A program made the translations under genes and the position numbers. A model generated the notes under the pieces. That model was given only the letters and a program-made list of their open reading frames with translations. It made no database searches and was not told the DNA's origin. From Amaranthus tricolor (lineage: Eukaryota; Streptophyta; Magnoliopsida; Caryophyllales; Amaranthaceae): DNA of 64,000 nucleotides. Where the stretch lies: contig NC_080050.1 in assembly GCF_026212465.1 (NCBI RefSeq), positions 4,436,144 through 4,500,143 of the forward strand, read 5' to 3'. Each line of letters begins with the position of its first letter. The first letter of the stretch is position 1. Positions 11,401 through 24,946 of the stretch are shown piece after piece.

Positions 11401-11706
11401 AATGCTCATTTGTTCTTTGAGTATATCTTCAGTCAGAGATGTTTGCAAGAAGTTCGCAATTGGTCAGGCCTGAAATTTAAACCAATTGCACACATGAAAT
11501 TCCGGAAGCTCAAAGGTACTACAACGCAACGGAATACGCTTTGTGCTATTTATTCTTCTACTGTCTACCACATTTGGCGATCTAGGAATGATGCAGTTTG
11601 GAATGGCTTTGTGAGGTCACCTTCCTATATTAGTGTCGTGGTGCGAGCTGATGTGCGACATAGATTTCTTAGTCTGCATTCAGTGATAGTTGAGGATTCA
11701 ATTTGA
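8439..11706 (+). pseudogene. LINE ORF2: AP-endonuclease, reverse transcriptase, zf-RVT; broken
   Basis: Domains in order: an endonuclease/exonuclease/phosphatase fold at 8439-9130, with AWNIWG, LEAKV, VYGSS, GDFN and, after a frameshift near 9020, the closing YDHSP; a linker with LKLGDDNTTFFHRS (about 9500); reverse transcriptase at 9680-10500 with KASGLDGF, QGAFVAGR, KIDLCKVYDTMNW, GLRQGDPLS and FADNLM; and zf-RVT with CPLCG at about 11260-11480, ending with TVYHIWRSRNDAVW and the tga at 11704-11706. The usual catalytic FADD/YADD reads FADN. At least six stops or frameshifts are visible (near 9022, 9661, 9950, 10050, 10430 and 11316), so the copy is dead. Confidence 0.9.
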
Positions 11707-11950
11707 TGTTGGCTTTTATAGTTTCTTGTATTCTTAGATTTTTTTTTTCTTAAGTTCCAGTTTTGCATTGTCTTGTATACAGTTTTTATTAGCTGTTAGC
11801 TCTCCTTGTGATGCATGTGTAGGGTGGGCTTGGGCAACCCTTCCTAGAAGGTGGGCCCTTGTTCCATACTGATGCAATTCTCACTTGGTGTTGTTTCTTT
11901 TAGCTTTTGTGTCTTTTTGTTCTGGTAAATAATAAATTCTTTTATTTGTC
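11707..11950 (+). other. LINE 3' untranslated region
   Basis: Non-coding DNA that includes caacccttcctagaaggtgg and catactgatgcaa. Very similar words occur in the same order at 39530-39585, where a second LINE copy ends, so this is a family 3' UTR. It ends in ataaattcttttatttgtc just before the (AAT)n tail. Confidence 0.75.
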
Positions 11951-11951
11951 A

Positions 11952-11997
<46 letters not shown>
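11951..11997 (+). repeat. (AAT)n tail of the LINE
   Basis: About 15 AAT units directly follow the LINE 3' UTR, in place of a plain poly(A). The second LINE copy at 39364-39714 also ends in an A-rich stretch passing into (AAT)n. Confidence 0.85.
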
Positions 11998-14640
11998 TAT
12001 CAGAATTTAAGAAAAATATTATAATAAAGGGTCACTTAAGACCATGTATAAAGCTTGTTTAGTCCATTTTATTTATGAAAATAAAGGGTCTATTTAAAGC
12101 CCGATCTATTTAAGGCTCAAATATTTATGGGTCGAATCTGAATCCCAATCCGTTGCACATCTCTATTTGCCACTCAAGAGATATCCCGATTTTTTAAAAA
12201 ATTATTTTCTTTTTATTTGTTTATTCCGTATAGGGGTAAGAGAAGAAAAAATTAATTTTTCATGTTGACAATAAAAATCATTCTCGTATTATAAATGCGA
12301 AAGAATAATATATTCAATCACTAACAAATAATTCTCAATTATCTTTTTCTATTGAAGTCAAATGAAACCTTATTTTACGGAATGATAATAATAAAATTCA
12401 ACGGAGTGAAGGTCAATTAATTACTCAAATTTTATGGAAATTATAAATTTGAAGTTTCAATATTGTGTTTAATGACAAAAATTCTATGCATTATAGATTA
12501 TACCATGACCATATACTTAATGTACTTTTATTGTATACCACATATACATTTTGTAACAATTACGTCCTCCATTATTTTTATTTGCACACAAATCAATTTT
12601 TATACTATGTATCATTCTATAGTATTTTTTATATTGCGGTTATTATAAAAAAAAAAAAAAACACACTCATATAAGAGATTTTGTTTTATTTGTCTTATCG
12701 CATATTTTCTTGATATCAAATCATACATCATACATACTTATAATTTTGAAGTAAAATGATAAATGTTAATCTTCTTGGTGGCTTGCCCTTTGTAATTATG
12801 TGATTAGGTTAGAAATCTAAATGGACAATAATCTTTTCATATTAGAAGAATAATTTAATGGCATGTTAAATAAAGAATGTTTCAAATATATTATATATCT
12901 AATATGCATGCCTAATTTGCATATTTTTCATTTTAAATGCTAATATATGAACTAAAATTAATTTCAAAATAATATTTATTAAGTATGTCTAATTAATTAA
13001 GTGTACAAAGTCATTTAAGTATTATCTCAAAAAAAAGTCATTTGAGTTTGTTTGTCTATTATGTTTTCAAAAATTTTAGTTTTATAAAAATTGTGTATTG
13101 CATGGATTTTTAACTAGTTTTTATAATTAGTTTTTATAATTTTTAATTATGTATAACTATAAATCTAAATGATCCAACAAATATAAAGTAAAGTGCGTTT
13201 GGATGCAAGTTAAATAAATTAAGTAAAAGAGAAAGTATTATTCCCACATATCATTAATACTTCTCATAATTTGATAAAATATTTGACTAAGGATTGTATA
13301 CGAATTACGAGTGTACATTGTACAATATAGTTTACTTTCTTTGTCTCATTAGAATTGAATCAAAGATAAAGAAATAGTTATTTTAAGAAAAAAATGAATA
13401 ATGGTAATAAATGAAAATAGATAATGAATTGTGTGAATAAAATTAGAAAAAAATTAAAATGTATTGGATGAAATCAAACGAAAATAGTGGACCATTGTCA
13501 AAAATAAAAATAATATAAATAAATAAAATAGACTAAAATAACATATAATATAAATTGAGTGGGGCAGAAAAAATACATTTTATTTTATATATCAGGTATT
13601 CCCAAGCTGAAATAATATCATTACTGAGAGAATAAACACGAGGTGTATTAATCAAATTTGATTATTATTGCTTTTTTATTGAGTTTGATTCTCACAAATC
13701 CTCTTTATTTTTAGTCTACTCTATTATAAAAAATTTAAATTAAATTCAATTATCTTTCTAAATTGAAATTTTTGAAATTGATTTAATTGATCAAAATAAA
13801 TTAATGTTAAAATTCAGGGGTGGAGCAAAAATTTTGATGGCCCTATTTATTTTTATGATGTCTTTTAAAATGGGGTTGTTTATTATATCAAAAGATAAAA
13901 TTCTTTCCACTTTAAGAAAAATAATTCAAGACGAAATATATTATAATATTATATTCTAAAATTACTTTAAATATAAAAAAGATTTACAAATAAAACACTT
14001 AAAAAGTATTGCTAAAAACGGGGTTGAAAAGCACCATTTAAATTTTAATGCCTCTTATTTTGGAAGCCCTAGACGGTCGACTACCCGACTATACTTAGAA
14101 CTGGCCATGTTAAAAACTCATTGTAAAATCATTGATATATTATACATTTATACTCATAACTTCTTACACAAACAATAAAAAATTATATTATCATTTTAAT
14201 AAAGTCTCAAGTATATTTATGAAAGAGGATATTAATACACAAATCTATTCCCATGTGAACTTAAAACTTTTTAATCCTTTGTTTCATGTCAAATTGCTAT
14301 GAAATATGAATGATCGTCAAATTAGGTATTGGTTGTTGAATAGTATTTTTTATACATATGAATAGGATTGTTTTATTTATTTTTGGCCCCAGAACGAATG
14401 ATAAAAAGGCTCTAATATTTGTTTTATTTTGTATTGTTGATATTTTAACTATTTTAAAAAAAATATTTCTTACTCATAGTATTAAACGGCAAAAAAATGT
14501 AAATTATACCTAATATTTAATTAAAATTAATATCAATTTTGTACATGAAAAAATATATTTTTTGGGCCCTAAAAAATTCGAGACCCTGGGCGATTACCCG
14601 CTTTATCCTTGCTAATCGACGACCATGCATATCAATGATT
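11998..14640. other. AT-rich intergenic DNA with transposon relics
   Basis: No gene seen. Two segments, 13815-14110 and 14380-14630, share a family: each has a ggccc-rich left word (tttgatggccc / tttttggcccc) and a right end in which ctacccgactatactta or attacccgctttatcctt precedes a gacc-type word. These look like decayed copies of one element, related by words to the Mutator-like element at 24947-26434. Between 12040 and 12160 is another short unclassified relic. The remainder is featureless. Confidence 0.45.
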
Positions 14641-14723
14641 GTTTAATTAGGTATTGGTTGTTGATTGTGGATTAGAGAAAAAGTGAACCCACATACGAAA
14701 ACTGTTAAAAAAGTGGTCAAAAC

Positions 14724-15745
<1,022 letters not shown>

Positions 15746-18700
15746 ATGGCTCAGTACAGACAACAATCAGGGTTTCATAACCATCTTGATTACGTTACTA
15801 CAAGTGGAAATAGTATTATTAGTAATAATCATCATTATAGTAACGGCATTACTGGTACTGGTTCTGGAATTTCCGATCATGTTAGTGTTGGAATTCGTGC
15901 GGCGTCGCATAAACAATCGCGTCATTACCGTAGATTAGGTCATTCCAAACGCGGGATCTCGATTTGTACTATTTTCTCTTTCCTTTGTTTTGTTCTTGCT
16001 GCTTCCGCTTTTGCTTATGTCTTCCTTTCTCGAGATCATTCTCCAGGTTTTTTTTGATCTTCTTTTATTTGATTTGATTTTCCGACCATGTCAGTGTGCT
16101 TGATCCTGCATTATTTCTTTTTATTTTTGTTATTTTGTTTATTTTGGAGTTTTTAGATTGGATATAAAGAGTTTGTGTTGAACCTTGAATTGTATTTTTT
16201 TGAATTGTATTGTTATTTTAAGTTGTTGAAGTTGAAAAACTGCTTAATTTTTGAGTCTTTGTTATGGAGTCTGTTAATTGTACTACCTTTGTTTGAATCC
16301 TATCGGCTTATTTTAATATTGACTGGTTATCTTTGGGTAAGATTTGATTAGAGCTACAGTATATGCTTCACGAAGCATAACCTGGAATCAGATCTATTAT
16401 CTGTAAGCAGCTAGAACATAGTATTAAGTAATGAGTTTATAGGTTAGAGTTGATGGATTATATACACGTTGAGTTTATTGGGATTCAATTGGTTCTTTGA
16501 GTAAGGAAAAATGAATTTGATAACAGTTGAACAAATATTATTTTCAAATATATAGGAATTATACATCAACTGTGAAAATGTAGAAGATGTTAACAGTGTT
16601 AGTGATCTTGACTTTCTCGTCCGAGGGTGTAACATTGTATTGTTTAATTTTGGTGAGATGCTGGAGAGTTGTAAGGAAGGTTCTTGAACCCATTGAATTA
16701 TGATCTTGAGATTTGTGCATTAAATTCTTTAGGAAAGGCTATTCCTTTTTGAAATTAAAGAGCTGTGGACTGTGGATGTAAAGTTGACACAATCTCTTTG
16801 TTAACGTAACAGGTTTTGCTTGATTAGGAATAAGGTGTTTACTGAATTTGCTCACCTAGAGTGTATCCCCTATATTTGTTTATATTTCCCTCCTATACTT
16901 GTTGAATATGAGCTTTTAGATGTTTTGGGGAAATATATAGGGACCAAGTATTAATGAGCAACGGATGTGATGGGATTTATGATGGATGGATTGCAAATTT
17001 GTAATGGGATTTACGATGAATGAATTGTAATGGGATCTGTAATAGGTAGTGTTTTGAGGAAAGCGTCTCTTTTAAAATGTTCTAGTGGATGCTTTTGGTT
17101 GTTTTAAGGGTATGTTTCATTTTTACAATTTGAGCTCCCCCCCCTCTGCAAATTGATTTAGGGAAACCCATTTCTTGTTTGGATATGTGTTGTTACCTTT
17201 GTCCTTAGTCCGTACAAATGATGTTTTGGTTTGATCTCAGCAATAAAATGTCATCTATGGGTGGTTTGGGACCGTCTCTAGGTAGGATTGGTTGTGAGCA
17301 TAAATAAATGTTATTTAAATAATTTGTTCTATTGATCGGTTCTTTCATTCTGTTTTGATTTTGACCATAATATGTTATTTTTTGTTTAACTGAATAACTT
17401 GCTTCTTCATTGATCTTTATGATTTTGTTCATTGAACAAAAAAATGGGTGTATGGGAGAAAAATTATGAGAACAAAAAAAAAGTTCTACTATTCTATTTT
17501 ATACAGTCAATTGCTTGTTGTTTAGGTCAGTTACAAATACAAGCTTTTGAACTATAGCTTTTTAGAAAGAACATTATCATAGCCGCTCCCACTGTTCAAT
17601 TTTAGGCTGAAATGGTAGCAGCGCATTTTGTAAATTTAGGCACTTTTTTAGGAAGGTTTTTGTACATTTGTCATAGAATTTGTTGCAGTCTCCTAGCCTC
17701 ATGGCCTTATTGAACTACAATTTTTAATAGTTTGGAGGGGCCTCTTGTAAATTCAATGGTCTTAAATATTATCTGTGGAATTACAACTATTTTTTTCATC
17801 ATCAAAATAGTATCTTTGACTATTGAAACTAGATGAGTTGTTTTTTGAGTCTCTTATAACATATTCTTGCTTCTTTTGCAGAGATAAATACAAGAGATAC
17901 CCAAGATGATGCCTTAGATGATTTTCTGTCAAATGTGACAAGGATTAAACCCAAAGTGAAGTTTGGCCATGGGTCTGTTGCTCATGGACGAGATTCAAGG
18001 TATTGGGATGGGGATGATAGGAGAAGGGATGAAGATTACAATGAGGATGTGTATAAAAATAGGGTAGATACTGATGTCGAGTCTGTGAAAAGTCATGTAT
18101 CCAGTAAGGGAAAATCTCCAACTAAGAAATTCAAGAGTCATGTAATTAAAGGCACAGATCATAATGGTTTATACAATGAAGCTGGTCGTAATGAATTAAA
18201 AATGTATGAGGAAAAATATGAAGCTTCTTTGAAGAATGTCGGCCATGCTGGTGCGGAAACTGAGGATAGCAATCATGTTTCGAAAGAGGGTGATTCTGAT
18301 GTGGAGAATGAAGATATTGATGTGGATGATGAATATGATGATTCCATCGATTCACATGACGCTCATCTTGATGACTATGATGGTAATAGACATGAAATTG
18401 ATTCTAAAATGAAACTACCCAAGTCTCACTCTGATCATAGTGCAAGTGGTCTCGGTAAAGGCCATGATTCCCACGTGGATTATGACTCATTAGATGATAG
18501 TTCTTCCAAACAGCAGAGTTCTAAGACTAAGCAAGCCAGTTCTGCTGATGCACGGTCAAATACTAGCTCCGGAAAGCCTCCTAAAAAACGTAGGAGACGT
18601 CGGAAGTTCTCATGTGAGTTCTTGATTTTTAAGAATGACTAATTAAATATGTATGAGGCCTGGGGGGATGCCATATTCTTTTCTTAGCTTTCTTTTTACA

Positions 18701-21700
18701 TGTTTGGATTGTGAAGTTAGACTGTAGGCTATCTTCTAAAAAGCAAAAAATTTTAAAACAAATTTAAGACCACTTTGCTGCTAGTTTTTTCTCCAATGGG
18801 GGTACTATTCTATATAGGCTATGCTATATGATCTACTATTGGAGCTTTTTAGTTATGCGTTACTATCAGCTCAGAGTTTTTTTTATACATTGGGATCTTA
18901 ATCTTATGCATAATTCAACCCTCTTTTTTTATGTAGCCTCAAGTTGTGAAATGAAATTGCTGAATTCTACCGCACAGCTTGTAGAACCCCTTGAAAGTAG
19001 AAAATTTGCAAGATTTTCGCTTTCGTATACAGAAAGAGAGGAGAAACCTGATGGGGTAGATAACTGGGAGCCAAGGTTTGCTGGGCATCAAAGCTTAAGA
19101 GAAAGGGAAGACTCGTTTCTTGCTCGTGATCAAAAGGTTAACTGTGGCTTTATTAAGGGTCCCAGCGTTTATTCAAGTACAGGATTTGACTTGGCTGAGG
19201 ATGATTCCAGATACATCAGTAAATGTCACATTGCAGTTGTTTCTTGCATCTTTGGAAATTCTGATCGTCTGAGATCTCCCTTCATTAAAGCGGTAAGATA
19301 TCTGTCACGCTTGGCTATTTTTGCATGTGTATGAGAACTTTGATTAACTTGACCATCTGAAAAATGATAGCCCAAAACTCAATTTTGTTTTTTGTTTCTT
19401 CGATTTTGTTAGTAAAATATTATATTCAGTCTTCATTTGTTTTTTATTTTATTTTCAGATCAGTCGGTTGTCTAGGAAAAATGTTTGCTTTGTGATGTTT
19501 ATGGATGAAAAGACCCTGCAAACTCTTACTATGGAAGGCCATATACCCGATAGAATGGGTTTCATTGGTTTGTGGAAGGTTGTTGTGGTGAAAAATCTTC
19601 CTTATACAGACATGAGAAGGGTGGGGAAAATACCAAAACTTCTGTCTCATCGACTCTTTCCTTCAGCGAGGTAAAACTGTCTTTTGTATAGTAGTATGAG
19701 TATTTGTGTGTGGCATTGTATAGTTTTCCTCTTGGTAATAATTTTATACTCTGATATGGTAATCAGCTAATTATGGGATTGAAGTTCTTGCTAGAATGTG
19801 CCATTTGGGAATAGATCTGTAATTTTGATTTCAAGTGGAAACCAAAGAGTTAAATGATGGCACTGTCCGGAGTCCCTTCTAAATTGAAATTTTCCTTATG
19901 GGATTGGAGTTCTTGCTAGAGTGTGTTCTCCACTGGGGAATTTTGTAGTGGTCTATCTTTGATGCTTTGTTTGGATTGATGGGAAATAGGAAATGAATTT
20001 CCGTTTATTTGGATAGCAAATGAGGAGGGGAGGGAATTGGAGAGATGACATACTTAACATTTGGCACAAAACAAATCTTTCTCACGGTAAAGAGATTTTG
20101 AAGGAGAACTTGTCTCCCCTGCCTTTCCTTTCTGTTTTTTCATCCCAACACACACTTATTAAGAAAATCGTATATGCTAGGAATAAGTAGAAAAGGAATT
20201 GAGTAGATTAAAGTGCTTTTAACTAAGGAACATCCCATAAGATTTTTTGTGAGCAATTTCGAAATTGATTTTGATTGATAATTAAAAACTCGTAAGCTAT
20301 GTTACTTTGAGTCTTCCTTGTGCCTTATGTACCCGTGTTAGATCCTTTTTATGCCATCGTCTTTGTAAAACACCATTGCTAAGTTGAGAAATAATCCAAT
20401 TGCGACACATTTTTTATCTCACACAACAATTTCTTACGATTCTAAATTTTGCCAGTGAAGGGTATTTTCTATCATCATTTTGTTGTAGTTGACAAAATAT
20501 TGAGAGAAAAATGACGATGTATATGTTTTGTAGCTCAAAGGTGGTGTTTTGCGAAAAAATTTATTTTTAGGGTGGCTTCAATGAATTTTTAAGAAGTTGG
20601 CTGTTGTTAACTTGACAAACATTTGAGGTAGCTGGAAATTATCTAAAAATATATTTGGCTAAAAGCCTTAAAACTTGAAAGCACAACTGTATGAGATGTC
20701 TCTATGGGGATTACGCTCATTCTAGTTATGAGTAGCTAGCAAATAACAATAACCATATCATCACAATTGAGAGAAATTAGAAATCTGGAGAATTTGACAC
20801 CTTTTGAACCTTTTGCTTACCTGCATTACATCGTTGCAAGTTTTTATAGACATTGTAAACTGCTGTAGGCATGTAGCTAAGATAATTCACGGAAAATTAC
20901 CTACATTAATATCTTTCCTGTGTCAATATCTGAACATTTCGTTACATGCCAGGTATTCTATCTGGTTGGATAGCAAATTGCGTCTTCAAAGTGACCCTTT
21001 GTTGTTATTGGAGCACTTCTTATGGAGAAAGGGTCATGAGTATGCAATTTCAAATCACTATGATCGCCATTGCGTTTGGGAAGAGGTTGAGCGGAATAAG
21101 AAGCTTAATAAATACAACCACACCATGATCGATCAGCAATTCCAATTTTATCAGGCTGATGGGCTGAAGAGATTCAATGCCTCCGATCCTGGAAAGTTGC
21201 TTCCGAGCAGTATGTTCTCATGCATATCATATCTTTACCTTTTTTGTTTTTATGTCTACCGATTCGAAAAATTATGTTATTGTTTGGTTAATCGTCCACT
21301 ATAACTTTGGTAATAGATCTAACCTGTTATCAGTCTCGCTAATTCTTTTTTATTCTGCCAACAGACGTACCAGAAGGGTCTTTGATAATAAGGGCACACA
21401 CGCCAATGTCAAATCTGTTTTCTTGTCTCTGGTTCAATGAGGTGGATCGTTTTACCCCTAGGGATCAGTTGAGCTTTGCATATACGTACCAGAAGTTAAA
21501 TAAAAAAAATCCCGGCAAAACATTTTATATCCACATGTTTAAGGTAAGGAACATCTGTGATGAAGGCTTTATTTCCGCAAAATATTTAAAGTATTATCAT
21601 ATTCGTAGTATTAACATACTGTTGCTTGGGTACTTGCAGGATTGTGAGAGGAGGCAGATCGCCAAATTGTTCCACCACAGGTCCGAGGAAAAGCGTCGGA

Positions 21701-21723
21701 TTCCCCAGGATGCTACGGAGTAG
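15746..21723 (+). CDS. DUF616 glycosyltransferase-like membrane protein (EMB2756/MUCI70/TOD1 superfamily)
   Basis: Seven exons: 15746-16046, 17882-18613, 18937-19292, 19459-19670, 20953-21209, 21365-21543, 21640-21723. They sum to 2121 bp, 706 aa plus stop, with all phases consistent and GT-AG introns. The protein is type II-like: a 70-residue basic cytosolic N-terminus, a membrane segment at 71-95 (ISICTIFSFLCFVLAASAFA), a long acidic, Asp/Ser-rich linker (about 110-330) ending in PPKKRRRRRK, then the DUF616 domain from about 440 (CHIAVVSCIFGNSDRLRSP, GHIPDRMGFIGLWKVV, RYSIWLDSKLRL, EYAISNHYDRHCVWEE, LFSCLWFNEVDRFTPRDQLS). MUCI70 in this family is a probable Golgi hexosyltransferase for seed mucilage pectin, and TOD1 was described as an alkaline ceramidase. 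The length and long linker best fit EMB2756-like members. The exact substrate is unknown. Confidence 0.9.
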
Positions 21724-22502
21724 GCAAAGGAAGTCATCCGTGTTGCACAAAACGTGATTTTCCACTTTGTATGTCATTCTCGCTCATACCTTTACTCAGG
21801 GAATGTAACTACCCCACAGAAGTCCATATTAGGTCCAGGATGGTGGAGTATAAAACACCATATGCTGGAAATTTTTCATCGAGAAAACTGTTGTGTTTGA
21901 CAACCATGATTCCGCTGGACCAGAAGTGGTAAAAGGGGCAGCGCAACTCATGGAGGTTAACAGCAGTAGAAGGAATTGTTCATTTTCCAGTTCCTCATTT
22001 GTATTAATTTTATTCTCATTCATTCTATGTTTGATGACTTACACAAGTCGTCATTCGATACTTTTGTAACACTTATTATGATCTTCAGAAATTGCTGTTT
22101 CCATATGTATTTTTAGGGAAGGATACGGAACAGATCATCGTCTCGAGGAAATTTTTTGATTGTCCATTTACAGTGTACCATTAGATTTTGGAAACACTCT
22201 AGATTAATACATGATGTTTGGTTCGTATATATCACTATTTTCAGAAGAATATTGGAATTATTGATTTGGATTTTTGTTTATGTATTAATGTTTTATGTAC
22301 TATTTCTGTATTTTAGACAAACTCGGGAGTGTTTGTCCTGAAGGGGCGATTATATTCCAAGTGGGGAATTCGAATTGGGATCTCTATCTTGTTGAGTTGT
22401 ACATAAATCATTTGATGTGATATGAGGTACTTTTTTTTCCTTTATTTGTTTTATTAAATTTGTCCTTTTTATATATTTTTTTTGTTAGAGTTTAATTTTG
22501 AA
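21724..22502 (+). other. 3' flank of the DUF616 gene
   Basis: Probable 3' untranslated region, then intergenic DNA. No further coding exon is visible, and short frames here lack protein character. A polyadenylation site cannot be chosen. Confidence 0.45.
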
Positions 22503-22922
22503 GAAATTACTTAGAATACTGTAATCTTTTTATGATTTCTTACAATAATCTTACTTATTGATTAACTATAAATAATTTCAACTTTTGAGGGTATTTTTCT
22601 AGAGTAAACTTGGTAATCTAATGACTTGGTATAGTATTTTTTTTTAAAGACAAAATTAAAATAAAATGTCAAAAAAAGTGCTTAAAAATGTTAGAAAAAA
22701 AATTCTAATTTATTTTTATTATTGAGAAGTTTTTATGTAAATTTTCAAATTTTTTTTTTTTGATTTTACATTAATTTTTAGTTTACTATAGCAAGTCATC
22801 AGGTTACCTAAGTTTACACTAGGTAAATACTCTTTAAAATTGAGATTATTTATGATTAATCAATAAGTGAGATTATTCTATTAATATCATGAAAATGTTG
22901 AATTATTATAAGTAATTTTTCC
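22503..22922. mobile_element. MITE, copy 2 of the family seen at 1092-1464
   Basis: The ends are inverted copies: the left begins aaattacttagaatactgta and the complement of the right begins aaaaattacttataataatt. The inverted repeats extend at least 75 bp (tcttacttattgattaac against its inverse gttaatcaataagtgaga). The interior shares its order of words with copy 1, including the rows of T and the ttttatgtaaattttcaa block. Non-coding, just beyond the DUF616 gene. Confidence 0.75.
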
Positions 22923-23323
22923 TATAATTTTTTTTTTCATTCACATATTTAATTTAATTTTTTGTTTCATGTATATGTTTCTTTTACTATTCTATAAATT
23001 ATATCTTTTACTCACATTTCTTAATTTTCATCCAATTATACTTGCTATTCCTTTGAAACAGAGGAAATACTATATGCTGAAATGATGGTTTTTGTTCATT
23101 TCTTTATGAAATGCTTGGTCCCCGATCCTCATTTTGTAGGGTGATTATTATGAAAAACTGCATAAGGAAAAAGAAAAGAGTTTTCTTGTTATTAGTGTTT
23201 TTATTGTTACAATTGAATAATATTTGTCGGTATAATATCTCTATTGAATTGTTAGAATTAAGTTTTCGACATTATTATCATTACATTAACATCATTAAAA
23301 AAACTCAAAACACTGACTAGACG

Positions 23324-23376
23324 AGATGGTAGCAATGTGGTCACTATATGTGTATAGCGACCACATTGCTATCATT
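23324..23376. repeat. Inverted-repeat hairpin beside a CACTA-like end
   Basis: gatggtagcaatgtggtcac pairs with the complement of tagcgaccacattgctatca; about 21 of 24 stem bases match, with a 4-5-base loop. It is followed by ctttgcagtagtg ending at 23411, whose complement begins cactactgcaaag, like a CACTA terminus. No partner end was found. Confidence 0.55.
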
Positions 23377-23411
23377 CTAGTTTGGTCACTACACAAATCT
23401 TTGCAGTAGTG

Positions 23412-24540
23412 AAATGGTAGTCATTTGACGCATCTGTTTGGTCGTCAATTGCGACATGGCCCCGCTACCCATCCTTGAAGCCTCCTACAACAAAGGCAAC
23501 ACATGAAAAATTCAACCACTTGGCCACTAACTATTTGGTGATTCTTCATATATACATGTAGAATTAATAGGCGTATTAGTATAGTAATATTAGTTGTACT
23601 ATTATTGTATTAGTCGTAATAATATATAATAAAAAATATTAATTGTATTAGGCATATTAACATAAGATTAGTATATTATTACTATCATATTAGTCGTATT
23701 AGTACTTTATTAGTTGTATTAGTAAATTATTAATCGTATTGATATTTTATTTGCCGTATTAATATATAATTTTTCGTATTAATATATAATTACCATAGTA
23801 TATTAGTTGTATTACCATATTATTGGACGTATAAGTATTGTATTAGTCGTATTAATATATGATTAGTAGCATATAAGTCGTATTAGTTTAGTATTAGTAG
23901 TATTTGTATAATATTAGTCGTATTTGTATACTATTAGTTTAGTATAGTATTAAGTTTATTAGTATTGTATTAGTCGTACTAATATATAATTAGCATAATA
24001 TTTATCCTATTAATTTAATATTATTTGTATATGTATAGTATTAATCGTATTAGTATTGTACTAGTCATATTAGTGTTTAATATTGATCGTATTAGTATAC
24101 TATTAGTCGTATTATATGAAATTATTGGAGGGACAATTTCCCTTTTTTATGAATTCATGATCACTTTGTGACCAATTGACGACTAGTCAACAACATACAC
24201 TAAATGTAAAAACTTTATTCAATAAAAAATAGTAAAAAATAAAGGGTGGTCGCCAACTGGTCACAAGGCAGTTGACACATACGACCAGAACAGTCAACGA
24301 CTAGCGCTAAAACACAAAACTTAATTTAACAAAAAAAGGAAATAAAGGATGGTCATCAACTGGTCATAAAGTAGTCATCATTTGCGACCACCCACTATCT
24401 CGTAGCCAACTGGTCACAAAAGGTGACCATCACGTTTCGCTAATAGAATTTGGTCGCTATTGAGGCGGTCAAAGTTTTCTGGTCACAATTTCTAACTCTT
24501 TTACCCGATTTATGACTAAATGTGATGATGAGTCGAGTAA
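23412..24540. repeat. Repeat-rich relic: (TTAGTCGTATTAGTAT)-type minisatellite with ggtcgccaactggtcac flanks
   Basis: From about 23570 to 24115, variants of the words tattagtcgtattagtat and ttagtatagtattagt repeat dozens of times with drift. On both sides are words such as tggtcgtcaattgcgac (23439) and tggtcgccaactggtcacaa (24246, 24350, 24410). The layout suggests a decayed non-autonomous transposon with an expanded minisatellite core. No protein is coded. Confidence 0.55.
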
Positions 24541-24946
24541 ATCCGCCAATGTGATACAAAAACAATATCTTTGAAATAATAAAAAGATTAGATTATTTTC
24601 CTTTAAAATAAGAAAGTTCCATAATTACACAACATGTTTAAGGCTTTAAGCTAATTAAGACTAATAGGATATATTAATTAATAAAATAACAATTTTATTC
24701 ACATTTAATATTAACATTATTGGAATACATTTTGAAATTTTCAATTAATATTTACTTTCAATGAAATATGTAATTATCAACAAACCGTGAAATTAAGCTA
24801 TCAAATAGGGCAACTAACTAAGCACCAACAGAGAATCGAAGTCCTTGCTAATATGCGTGGAAATCATCTCTTCCTTCCGCAAGTTCATATCCACACATCT
24901 TTATTTATACTTCAATAATAATATTATTAATATTATTAATATGATC

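Larger units (their letters stand above)
3048..11997 (+). mobile_element. L1-type LINE retrotransposon, degenerate, split by a CACTA element
   Basis: A plant L1-like non-LTR retrotransposon. The 5' leader starts right after an (AAT)n tract at about 3048. ORF1 follows (DUF4283-like plus CCHC knuckle), then a CACTA insertion at 4376-8323, the end of ORF1, ORF2 (endonuclease, reverse transcriptase, zf-RVT) up to 11706, a 3' UTR, and a tail of (AAT)n at 11951-11997. ORF1 stop and ORF2 start overlap at 8439-8446 (atgaatag), a common plant L1 arrangement. Many stops and frameshifts make it inactive. A related 3' UTR occurs at about 39480-39650. Confidence 0.9.

Noticed and set aside
3043..12029. 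ataataaaggg on both sides of the LINE as its target duplication
   Set aside because: The 5' word is next to a microsatellite and the 3' word lies about 20 bp beyond the (AAT)n tail; chance similarity in AT-rich DNA is likely.
23398..23411. Complete CACTA element ending at ctttgcagtagtg
   Set aside because: Only one end and one hairpin are visible; no partner end or 3-bp duplication was found, so I list the hairpin only.
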